Shown: positions 22,501 through 31,921 of the stretch, one piece after another
How positions within the stretch are numbered: position 1 is the stretch's first letter
How the letters are laid out: each line of letters opens with the position of its first letter
Source: Acanthaster planci
Taxonomy: Eukaryota > Echinodermata > Asteroidea > Valvatida > Acanthasteridae
Reading direction: 5' to 3'
Length of the DNA stretch: 64,000 nt
NCBI RefSeq assembly: GCF_001949145.1
Contig: NW_019091404.1
Coordinates: 1,852,661 to 1,916,660 of the forward strand
The notes under the pieces: model-generated
The model's input: only the letters and a program-made list of their open reading frames with translations
What the model was told of the DNA's origin: nothing
Database searches by the model: none
Position numbers and translations under genes: made by a program

Positions 22501-25053
22501 AGCAATTTTCCTAGCAATGGAGGCTCCTTTGTTGGAACTTCTCTTCACGGGTTCATGAACGACTATGAGATGAAAGCATTGCGTGCGTGTTGCTACCAAA
22601 ATGAACACTCCTGACCAGCATGGCTCTTTTCAACCGATGAGGGGGTGCTTCTGCTCAGGTAAAAAGCTGAAATAGGGAGAGAGGTCGAGTGTTGAGAAGG
22701 TCCCTACCTTCAAGATCACATGAGCCTGAAGGAGCTCTTGCACAAACTGCTTCAACTTCTCAACATTGACTTGTTTCCTGTCAAAGATGACGACCTTGCC
22801 CTCAATGACGCCCACTATGGAGGGCCACTGGTACACCCCTAGCTTTCTCAGCAATGGTCGGCTATAGTCCCCATACACCGTCCCCATACCAATGCCTAGA
22901 AATGAGATATTGGTAGTTTCATGTTATATAAAGGTGCATTTGTTGACAATGTCCACAGGAAATATAAAAATAGTGGCTGTTTTAATGTCATACGCCAATT
23001 TGTTACATTAATCCTCCTATTTTACAATGAGCTTGATATAATTTGAATACTGAAGTGCAGAGAAACATAGGCAACTGATTTGCAGCACGCTGGAGAATAT
23101 TGGAAGAGACTGACCAAGTTTCTCCAGCTCAAGTACGGCGTCCCTCCACACCTCCTCCACCCGCACACAGCTGAAGCACCAGTCTCCCGTCACAAACAGC
23201 AGGAAGGGCTTACGCTGGCTCTCCGGCAGGATGCCGCGCTCAAACCTGTCCAGCGTGACCCGGCGGGAGTCTGAGCCAGCCGACGAGCCCTGGTTGGTGA
23301 AGCGAAACTGGAAGCCGTCCTGGCCAAAGTGGAAGCCAGCGAAGGGGTCGTGCCGGTGATGATGGCGGTGGGGCCGATTGCCGGTGTCCACGTGGCCGTA
23401 TAGGTCATACTCTGCCCTCTTTTCCTCGTTCGACAAAATCTACGCATACAGCAATGTAATTCCATTTCAATTTCTGGGTGAAAAATGACCGAATCTCAAT
23501 TGGTTGCACAGTGCTTACATGACATCACCGGTTTTGCAAAGAGAGAAAGGTGCCCCAAATCATGATTTTTTTTTCAAATTTCTGTTTTTCAGCAAAATCA
23601 GCAAGGCTAACTGCTGCCTACAGAATGGTATAATAATTTTTTACCAAATCTAAATTAATCAGGCAAGTCACCATGATTGCGACGGGCAAAATGAAACTTA
23701 ATCTACATTTACGGTTTTCATGAAGAGAGAAAGTCGTCCTTCAAAGATATAACGTTACCATTCTAAGGCAAAATACGTTTTACTGTTTTCAGGAAGAGAT
23801 AAAAGTGACTCAGGAAATGTAGCCAAATGTAATAATTTGCACCTGGCACTCACGCAATATGGACCGTTTCCACAAAGAGACAAAATGGGCACAAATTCCA
23901 GCATTTTCATGAACAGACAAATGTGCTCGTTTACGAAATAAACAATTTTAATTGATTCCTACAAATATGATTTTGTGGTTTTGTGTCACTTAAGATCTTT
24001 CACGAGGTAGCTTTTTTGTCATCAAGGGAAAGTCAAAGTCTTGGGGAAATGATCGTTTGCAACAGAGACCAACTTTACGTGTAAATGCGATTTTCTCGAA
24101 ACCTGGATTTTTCTCTTCAGATACCTTTGTCTCTTTGTGAAAACGGTGACGATGTATATAAATTTGTGAAATAGTAAAATTCTATTATGATATGCATAAA
24201 AGACATACAGTGCTCATGTCTTCACAGACTGCACAGCGGATTACCTCGTATGCCTGCTGAATCTGAATAAATCTCTCCTCAGCCCCTTCCTCCCTGTTCT
24301 TGTCAGGATGCCTGAAATTTTATGTGTAATTCAAATTATACTCAAACCAAAGCATTAATTGCAAACCATGTTGATGCTTTACATGTCGATATACATAGGA
24401 CTACAGTTCAGTTATGATGAACATTCTTCTTAAAATTCCTGACATCATTTTCGTGGTTGTATACAAAGTTTTTAGAGAGTGGACCACATTTTCAAAGAGA
24501 GTCCCAGGGTCTACATTATCATGTAATCTCATTTTTTTTTATGCGAAATTGGAAATTTCTTCCAGGTTCGGACAAGTCATTTTTTACTGTGTTTGCAATA
24601 GGCCTAACGTTGGGCTATAGGCCCTAAAGTCCATGATGGCAAAGTCACCAGGTCCCTAGTTTTGCCACCTATAGTCAAGTCTCATGGGTTTTCACAGTAA
24701 GTGGCACAATAAAGGACCTGGAAAATACATGTATAGTAAATGTAAATATTGAACACAATAAAACGACTTATGATATTTTTTAACAATGTTGTTGCATATT
24801 ATCTGAAATTCTGATCATGCGAATCAGATCGATATTCCATTTCCAGTGTGAGGCCTAGCCGGCCTATTGTCAAGTCATGTTCTTACCACTGTCGAGCGAG
24901 ATTCTTGTAAGCCTTTTTGATTTCCCTCTGACTGGCCGTTCTACTCACACCAATAACAGAGTAAGGATCAGTAAAGTCAGATGAAACACATGGTAGTACA
25001 AAACTAAATATTACAACCACAAAAATTAACCACATTATTATTTTTTCTCCCAT
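16518..25053 (-). CDS. DNAJC16: DnaJ homolog subfamily C member 16 (15 exons, 771 aa)
   Basis: ER-membrane Hsp40 co-chaperone with thioredoxin folds. Coding exons, in transcript order: 25053-24887, 24311-24245, 23439-23115, 22895-22708, 22310-22047, 21048-20918, 20582-20390, 20149-19964, 19224-19139, 18483-18400, 18165-18115, 17782-17726, 17562-17407, 17024-16912, 16765-16518. The joined frame is open throughout at 771 residues; the human protein has about 780. Residues 3-20 are hydrophobic (signal or anchor). The J domain follows, with HPD at 57-59 split by intron 1. A thioredoxin fold carries GDWCFSCVRVEE (CxxC 166-169). A single helix lies at 541-560 (IAVLVVLAYLLAFLFAFAGL) and an Arg/Ser/Asp/Glu-rich segment near the end. 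An in-frame ATG at 25164 is an alternative start; 25053 puts the hydrophobic segment at the N-terminus. Exon 3 has a weak donor, GTCAGT. Confidence 0.95.
18664..18713 (-). repeat. tRNA-like SINE remnant in DNAJC16 intron 10-11 side region
   Basis: Read on the - strand, TGGTCGAGTGGTTGTCTATC (18694-18713) resembles a tRNA A box, and GGGTTCAAGTC (18664-18674) a B box. The spacing fits a Pol III promoter, but no cloverleaf closes, so it is a tRNA-derived SINE head rather than a tRNA gene. It lies between exons 9 and 10 of DNAJC16. Confidence 0.45.
18907..19131. mobile_element. Foldback MITE, copy 1, beside DNAJC16 exon 9
   Basis: Begins GGGCAAATTTCATAGAGC and ends with the inverse (GAAATTGGCCCC), with GCTTAAGC-type blocks repeated inside both arms. 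It is a near relative of 19481-19722. Its right end is only seven bases from the exon 9 boundary, directly after the donor GTGAGTAG of the - strand gene. Classed as a non-autonomous inverted-repeat element; no target duplication is certain. Confidence 0.75.
19481..19722. mobile_element. Foldback MITE, copy 2, beside DNAJC16 exon 9
   Basis: Starts GGGCCAATTTCATAGAGC TG and ends CAGCTCTATGAAATTGGCCC, so the terminal ~40 bases are near-perfect inverted repeats rich in GCTTAAGC. Internal blocks (GGTTACCAGC, GACAATCACAT, TTTTGGTTAGCATGAC) are shared with copy 1. It sits in the intron on the 5' side of exon 9 of DNAJC16. Confidence 0.8.
22479..22657 (+). repeat. Dispersed ~175-bp repeat, copy C
   Basis: Third copy of the family at 20-200 and 6857-7026, from GCCCCGAGCTGG to CCGATGAGGGGGTGCTTC TGCTCA. 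It lies in the intron between DNAJC16 exons 4 and 5, in opposite orientation to the gene. Confidence 0.7.
23518..24160. mobile_element. Candidate inverted-repeat element with internal direct repeats
   Basis: The left end (ACATCACCGGTTTTGCAAAG AGA at 23522) and right end (read inverted: CGTCACCGTTTTCACAAAGA) are terminal inverted repeats. Between them the motif GTTTTCANGAAGAGA recurs at about 23715, 23790, 23868 and 23904 in direct orientation. It fills most of DNAJC16 intron 2. No transposase frame is present. Confidence 0.5.
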
Positions 25054-26915
25054 TTTTGCTGTCCAAAATTTACACGGAATGGCGAAATAACCAAGCAGAT
25101 GAGATCGTAGACTGGTGAAAATCCGACCTTTCTTGTCTTTTTCTTTATTGGAGTCTGGGTGCAAAACGGATTGTCTGAAGGCTATTCACAGGGCAGCTCT
25201 GCAAATAACGTGTGACCCAATCCTTGCGCTGTCGTCTGCAGATGCCGTGGTGGCGTTACAAAATTATTCCCCAAAACCTACAAGTCTCAGTCATTATGAG
25301 CCAAATTCGAAAATTGCGAGCTTTGAGATTTAATCTTTAAACTTACAATTCATATATGTGAAGAACAAATTGAATGTGTTCTTTATAATAACTGTTTTAT
25401 TTATACAGGGTAGCCTTATATCAGTTACAAAACTGCTTTCCATTCTTAGGTTCCTAACTAGTATACTCGAAAGGGCTGCAGTAGGGCCTACTTGACGTTT
25501 TCATCGCTTTATAACAAGGAAGATATAAAAAAAACTCGAAAACATAAACGTGAAGTCATGTATTTATTTAGAAAACCACAGAACATTTTAAAATATAACA
25601 AATCAGGCAAACACCATGGCTTCGTGATATTCTATTCAGGCTGACAGCAATCGGAGAATTCATACGCGGGAAGCTAACAAATTCGAGCAACTATACATCA
25701 AAGTAAAACGAAAAAGAAAGTCTGTAAAGACATTTCTTCTTCAGTCCCTCACTATGATTTGAGGAAAACAGACAATTTCTAAAGTTCTTCGTTGATGTCG
25801 AGAACACGCCTTAATGATGCAGGAACCTACGTGAGGACGATTGCAAGGCCGATCTCCAAATCACTGATACAAATCATAGAGCTTATCTACTACACAAGAT
25901 GGGCGCTTAATTACGCACGTTCGAATGACGTTTGTGGGCAACGTACCCCATTATCCCCAGACCCTAATGGTCGACTTGAAGACTCATGAATGTAACCCGC
26001 CAAATCACGTCATACCCTCGGTATATGCACACATATTTACACCTTTAATTGTGCTTAATTAAACTCAAAGACTGGACAAAATAATGATCTCTTGTGAAAT
26101 ATTAATGCGGCAAGCATAATTTCTATTGGCGAATGAGGAACTTGGGAGATCCCCAAAACTATTAAACCTATCTTACAGTGCATGATTAAACCTTGATCTT
26201 CTATTTAAAAATACTTGGATCGACCACTTCTAGTATTACGAATTACTGAAAAATACTTTAACTATATGCAGCTTATAAAAGATATCCTCACTTTATGAAC
26301 TTAATTAAATCATAAAGGCTTAAGTTCGAAATCGAAACACATTAGCATCATTATTCAAATCGAGACTCATTCAGTCTCGATCTTACTGTGGACTGATTTT
26401 GTTCAGTGTACGTGTCTATGGTTATGCTATAATACAGTTCACTGCCCCAAACAAGGCTGACTTTCAAATTAGTATGAAAGTGGACGAAGTGCATTGCGTT
26501 CCAAGCTCCTTTTCTCCCATTTTGAAATCTGAAACCAATACATACCGTGGCGGCTTTTATTACGGAAAATGCTGCAAATACAGTCTTATTAACTCTGCCA
26601 TTACGGCCAAATGAAATTTCCAAACCTGATTTTATCATTTGTTTTTTTTTACTCTGCGCATAATGTACACAAAAAAGGGCGCTACGATGCAGAAAGCCCT
26701 GGTCAAAAGCTCAGTTCGGTATCCCAACAGCGCATGCTCAAAATGATGCGCTCTTGCGTCCGAGGTCATTCGGGAATTGCAATACGTGCGCGCGAGGTCT
26801 GCCCTATAAGCATAATTACATGCCAACCCACATGCCCACTCAGTTCTCGAATGACCTTGCCTTTTTGAAACACGGAACTGGCTCATTATCTCTACTATTG
26901 TCGACGCAATGAGCT
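25054..26915. other. Intergenic between DNAJC16 and the LAPTM-like array
   Basis: Contains the DNAJC16 promoter (right of 25053) and the 3' end of the last array gene; AATAAA on the - strand at 26556-26561 may be its poly(A) signal. No coding exon or known repeat is visible between. Confidence 0.4.
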
Positions 26916-29900
26916 TCAGCAGGAGGTGTAGTAACCTTGCTTCGGTGGTGGGCAAGTGTCGACGATCGGTGTACATTCTTGGTTGACAATAAGTACATGA
27001 CCGGGCTGAAAAACAGAGGGAAAAAAAACATTCAGAGAGTTGTCTTGTGGGGAACTATCACTGTGTACACCTATACAACCGTTGTAATGATAAGAAAACA
27101 GCTTGGCCATGCTAAACTTATGTTCACCGAAGTATACCTTGTCCGTGTGTGACAAACACGAGTAGGCCTATGCAAACTTTCATCGGAATTGTTCAAAAGC
27201 TCGGCGATTGCTTTGGAAGACTGCAGCAGAATCTTGACTTTCGATTATGGCCAATCAGCGGTTGTCTGCCTAAGCCGTAAACCCAGCAGGCCTGGCATCC
27301 AACCAATCAACAACCTAGATTCTCCTTTTGACCAACAAATACAATTGACTGGGCTGGCACGCATTTTGCACATAAATATTTTGCATGCACATTCTGAGTG
27401 GGCTCCTGCAAAACCTTGAGGCCGAAAGTAAGGCACTCTCAACTGTTTTAACGGCTATCGTTAGGCCTGGTCCTTTGTTTCGCTTTTTCATCAACAAATT
27501 TTTACCAGTAAATCGCAGCAAACGCACATTTCCACACGGCGAAATGTAACAATGTGGTAATAAATTATGCTTTATACCATGGTCTATAATATAAAGGAAG
27601 ACCGTAATTGAACCCAAACAGACCAACATACCCCTGGGTAAGTTCCGTCTCTCAGTTGTTGGAAATGAGACACCACGCAGAAAAAGAACAGAAGCTGTAA
27701 AGAGAGAAAAAAAAGTGCGTTTCTGTTGAAGCCAAAAGCGATGTTCGCCGGCCCCTCGAAGAACCGGTTTATTTTCACAGCAAAGACTTGTCATGTTGAC
27801 AAGATAAAACTTCTTTTGCTCAGTGTCTGCAACGAAAAGAATACACTTTGCAAAAAGAACAAGTTTCCCTGCTTTCCAAGAGCTTATAAAAAACAACTTA
27901 TTCCGATGGGATTTGAACCAATGAGCTACTTACTACTGCCAACGTCTTATCACTCGACCACCCAGCTATTGTAGTCGAGGTCGAATTGTTGGCTCGAATC
28001 GCAACGGCAGTGGGCGCCCCATTTAACAGTTCAATGCTGTTGAGCACTGCTGACAAGTGACAGTATTGTTATCGACATGTCATCCTACATGACAAGTTTG
28101 TCACCATCGACCGGAACCTAACACACCGACTGTTCTCAATGTGAAAATCCTGGCTTTTGGCACTTTGATATAAATCTACGAACATCTCGTCAACATCTTG
28201 TACGACACATGACAAGAGCAGTTCTTGTCACTGTGATAGGAGCAGTTCTTGTCACTGTGACAAGAGCAGTTCTTGTCACTGTGACAAGAGCAGTTCTTGT
28301 CACTGTGACAAGAGCAGTTCTTGTCACTGTGACAAGAGCTCACAGGTCGTCAGTACCTGTATCTGACATTGGAAACGTCAGGGATTTCTTTTTAATCCAT
28401 CAGTTCAGGTTCATAAAGCCCAAGTTCATTGAAGGGAAAATAGTTCGAAAGCAGTAATCTTTGGACACCAGTTAAGGGTATGTAACTTCGTTGTTGCATG
28501 CCTGTTAATAATCTCTTTTTTCAGCTTTCTGATCATTATTGATAAGCCGTGTGTCTAGCTATATAGGTGCAGCTTATCTGGCCAGCCGTATATGCAGACA
28601 AGACCGTGGCGTACAACTTACCTCAAGCAGTATACCCAGAAGCAGACTAGCTGCCAAGATGCCGTATACAATCCGAACAATCTCCATCTGTTCCTCCAGA
28701 GTTTGACCTTCCAAAGAGATCCCCAAGAAGTTGAAGACCAATATGTTGCCATTCTGTGAAAAAAAAATCGCAGTATGACAAATAAACAAGCTGATGCTCT
28801 GAGTGGCAGGACAACTTATTAAGAGGTTTATAAACTGACCACAGTTAGATCATAAAAGGGTCGATTGGTGTCTCAAATCACGAGATTTCTCTGGCCGTCC
28901 TGACGAGATATAGTTTGTCTCAGACTGTCAAGAACGCATGTTTTCCGTTTACATGCAGCTCACCATTAATTAACTTGGATTCGCTCTCAGAAATGCATGG
29001 GTAATAATAGGAGACACGGAAAAAATTTTGAACTTACAGCAAGGAGAACGATGACAATAACCATCAGAATAAGCTCCAGAAAAATAAGCAATCCTTGAAG
29101 GATCATGTAGGGAATCATCCACTCTTTCTTGTACTGAGAAGGCAAATTAGTAAGAACCAACGGAATAAAATGTGCAGCAAGTAAAAAGTAGAGAGATGGA
29201 CGTTGCCATTTGCAATGGGCATGCAGTTCGATCAGAGTTACATAAACATGTGGTGCGATTTCTTTACCATGGGCGGAGATCCATACAATTGGGGAGGTCT
29301 TCTTGGATTGGTTCCTGAATAAAATAAAATGCAACCGCTCACACACATATTCAACTTAAAAACAACGCCCTCTCTATCTGGTGCGAGCGTAAGCCTACAA
29401 CGTCTGCTTGCATAACACTCAAACAGTGACTGGAGCCTGTTTCGACGCCCATATCAGTTTTGTTTGTTGGTTTTTGTTAAGTTCACTATACCACGTGTGA
29501 ATTTGTGAGTAGAATCAAAGAATGATCACACGGTATCGAGTCTGCAGTTTCGAGTTATTTGATGAAATTTATCGTAGGGGGGTAATCATTTTTGTTATTT
29601 CTGATCCCCAACTTGATGTGTCCTGCAGTGTCTTGGCCACATACAGTGACCGACTCAATTACAATGCACAAAACCGAGTTGTCTTCCATTAAAAAAATAA
29701 CAGACATTTCCATCATCGCTCTTCTGTTAGCTGGTTCTTACCTTCCCTCTTGTGACAGAATAAATAACAATGCCATAATTCAAACATGGCCTCCATCTAC
29801 ATGTATAACGAAGTTGGGATAAAATAGCAATCAAGACAGGCACACTGCTTAGCGAGAGAGAGAAAACTAAACTCTAAATGAAATGTGCTCTTACCTTAAT

Positions 29901-30836
29901 CACTCCAAACAAAAGGGCCAGAGCAGACAGCCCCAACAACGAATTCACAATCGTCATGGCAGCGTAGTAAGCTACGAAGTTGCTGTCTGAAAGAAAATGA
30001 AGTCAAAGGTAGGTACTCCACTTGACCTGATGACGGATTCAAATTTTTTGCACCCGTAAAACTGGTCTATAAAGGTTGGTTGCCTTAAATGTCCAGAGTG
30101 AAGAATGCCTTTGAGGAGATACGACCAGAGATGCTATAGAGGCTTACAATCGGGCTCATTATTTCATAGGGGCAGTTTTCAGTAAGTATTAATTCATCCA
30201 AAAGTCTCGACCAGATAGACCTGCTATATAGACCCCGACGAAAGATGGATGTGTTTCGAGCATTACCGTCAATTTGAGCATCGTGGGGGAGTTGAACCCA
30301 CATCCTCACACTCTGATCAATGGATGCGGCCGCTGATATCTGAAAGGAAGAACAAAATCTTAAATCCGCACTGGATGCTGATGTGTTAGACTAATTTTCC
30401 GAAGCTGCCAAGTGCAGAATTTTGCAAGACGAAGAACTGTTTTTCTTCTCGGCATTTCAGCAGGTTGGATCTGATGTTTTGAGGAGTTTCTTCCCTGCAC
30501 ACTGTTCGAAAAGTCATCGCATAACCACTCACAAAAGAGACGCGATGTGCCATCGCAGACTTCATGGCTTCCATTGTAATGGAAACCATATGTAGTTCCT
30601 AAAAATCCCAGCCAACAACTGGTGGAGATAGGCACGAAGGGGAGGGGAATGACAGTTTGTATATTGTACAACCTGCAGTAGGATTGGTGCGACATGCAGG
30701 CCGACGTTTTAAAATGTCACAGTTTCAAAATGTCATCCAAAAGAATGATTAAAACTTGGCTTACCATTGTCCATATTGCCACCACTATGGACCCAGTCCT
30801 GACGTCGCAACAGCAACACCTTTGCATGAACGGCAT
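26916..30836 (-). CDS. LAPTM-like four-helix membrane protein 4 of the array (7 exons, 205 aa)
   Basis: Last member of a four-gene head-to-tail array; predicted endosome/lysosome membrane protein. Exons in transcript order: 30836-30765, 30339-30267, 29986-29895, 29133-29038, 28753-28622, 27694-27632, 27005-26916; phases 0,1,0,0,0,0, as in its three neighbours. The N-terminus MPFMQRCCCCDVRTGSIVVA matches the Cys-cluster-VRTG entry to helix 1 in LAPTM4 proteins. Helix 2 is in exon 3, helix 3 in exon 4 (WMIPYMILQGLLIFLELILM) and helix 4 spans exons 5-6. Exon 5 opens with NGN, shared with genes 1 and 2. The juxtamembrane motif is SHFQQLRDGTYPG. The 30-residue tail ends PPPKQGYYTSC; there is no PPxY. 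The second half of exon 2 (RMWVQLPHDAQID) is unusually polar. Family call from pattern and architecture; function inferred. Confidence 0.8.
27908..27975 (-). repeat. tRNA-like SINE remnant in intron 5 of array gene 4
   Basis: On the - strand, GGTGGTCGAGTGATAAGACG (27944-27963) resembles an A box and GGTTCAAATCCC (27908-27919) a B box. Sequence between does not fold into an acceptable tRNA, so I call it a tRNA-derived SINE head. Confidence 0.45.
28211..28341 (+). repeat. 24-bp minisatellite with palindromic units
   Basis: Five complete units plus a partial sixth. Each unit has arms GACAAGA and TCTTGTC around GCAGT, then ACTGT; only unit 2 carries substitutions. The period equals eight codons, so one frame stays open and reads as repeated TRAVLVTV. 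It lies in intron 5 of array gene 4, so this frame is not considered a gene. Confidence 0.9.
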
Positions 30837-31035
30837 CTTACGTCCAGGTTTTTTTCTCTTCTTTGATGAGAAAAAGCCCCCAAAACAAGAAAAATTCCAC
30901 GTCTTTGTCCAAGCTCAGCAATATACCAAAATGCCCGTACAGAAACCGCGCCTCGGTAAATAAAACGTGTGTTGGTTCAAAGATAACCTTTGCTTTCTGA
31001 GAAAAAAAACTGGTGAGGTTGGTTGATACTATGCG

Positions 31036-31042
31036 AACGTCA
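31036..31042. promoter_or_regulatory. CRE-half site upstream of array gene 4
   Basis: AACGTCA, 200 bases upstream of the gene 4 start codon, matches the half-CRE placement at genes 2 and 3. No CCAAT box is adjacent. Confidence 0.25.
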
Positions 31043-31921
31043 CAGTTGACATGGTAAGTGCGGACGATTTTGTACTTTCGGTTTGTCTGAAGTGGTCATG
31101 AGGGGATGCGTACGATCTTTCAATTTCTGACTAGTAATCAATTTTATCGAAGTCGGGCAAGTTTTTTTTTCCATATTTAAGGCAAATAAACTGAAGAGCA
31201 TGCACGTGGTCTCAAGAGGGCATTCACAGCCACCATTGTTTGGGCTATATATTTATTCAATATCAAATTGCAGGAACAAATAAGACCCCCAAATAGTTGC
31301 CCTTAAACTGAAAATGTCACAGGCATACAAAACTATGCTTTTCTTCTGACATTGCCCAATACCTTAAAAAGTTATCAACATTTACATAATGAAGTATGAC
31401 GACAGCAGTTGGTCAATATACTTCATTCTACGGTACGGTTACACCACTGACGAAATTTGGTGGCAAGTTTACTAGGCCTACATTTCGTTAAAGAGCCTCT
31501 TTCGGTCGTTAAATTGCCCTTTGTGTCTGATGCAAGACAAAACTTAAGGAAGAATGTTCCATGATCGCACTCAATTTCAAGAATTTTTGTTGACACGTTG
31601 ATATTTGTTTCAGCGGTATAAAATTGCTCCGTATACGTTGCTTAATTTGGAGGTAATTTTAGTCTTTTCCTCTTCCTTCCTGGTAAATTTATTTTATCGG
31701 AGGAGACACTTTGGGCAATATTTCCTCTCGAACTTGCTATAAATGTGAACCATACTATATGGAGTGTTCAAAAACTGGACAGTTTCACAGCACCACGCTT
31801 TGATTATATTATGTAGAAAATACTTGAAAGTAAAACTACTTAAAAGTAAAACCCCATCCCAACCCGAATCAAATCGATTCCGACAGCCCCATCACACAAT
31901 GTACATAGCCATGTAGATGTT

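Noticed and set aside
27315-27896. 193-codon - strand frame
   Set aside because: It overlaps exon 6 of array gene 4 in another frame, crosses its splice sites and has no recognisable content.
28209-28457. Open frame over the 24-bp minisatellite, and the repeat as a possible CRISPR array
   Set aside because: The units are contiguous without spacers, so it is not a CRISPR array. The frame is open only because the period is a multiple of three, and it lies in an intron.
30267-30339. Exon 2 of array gene 4 as an exonised tRNA-SINE (GGGTTCAACTCCCCCACG resembles a B box)
   Set aside because: The first half aligns with exon 2 of genes 2 and 3 (ISxxxSIxQS pattern), and no A box is present, so shared ancestry of the exon is the simpler reading.
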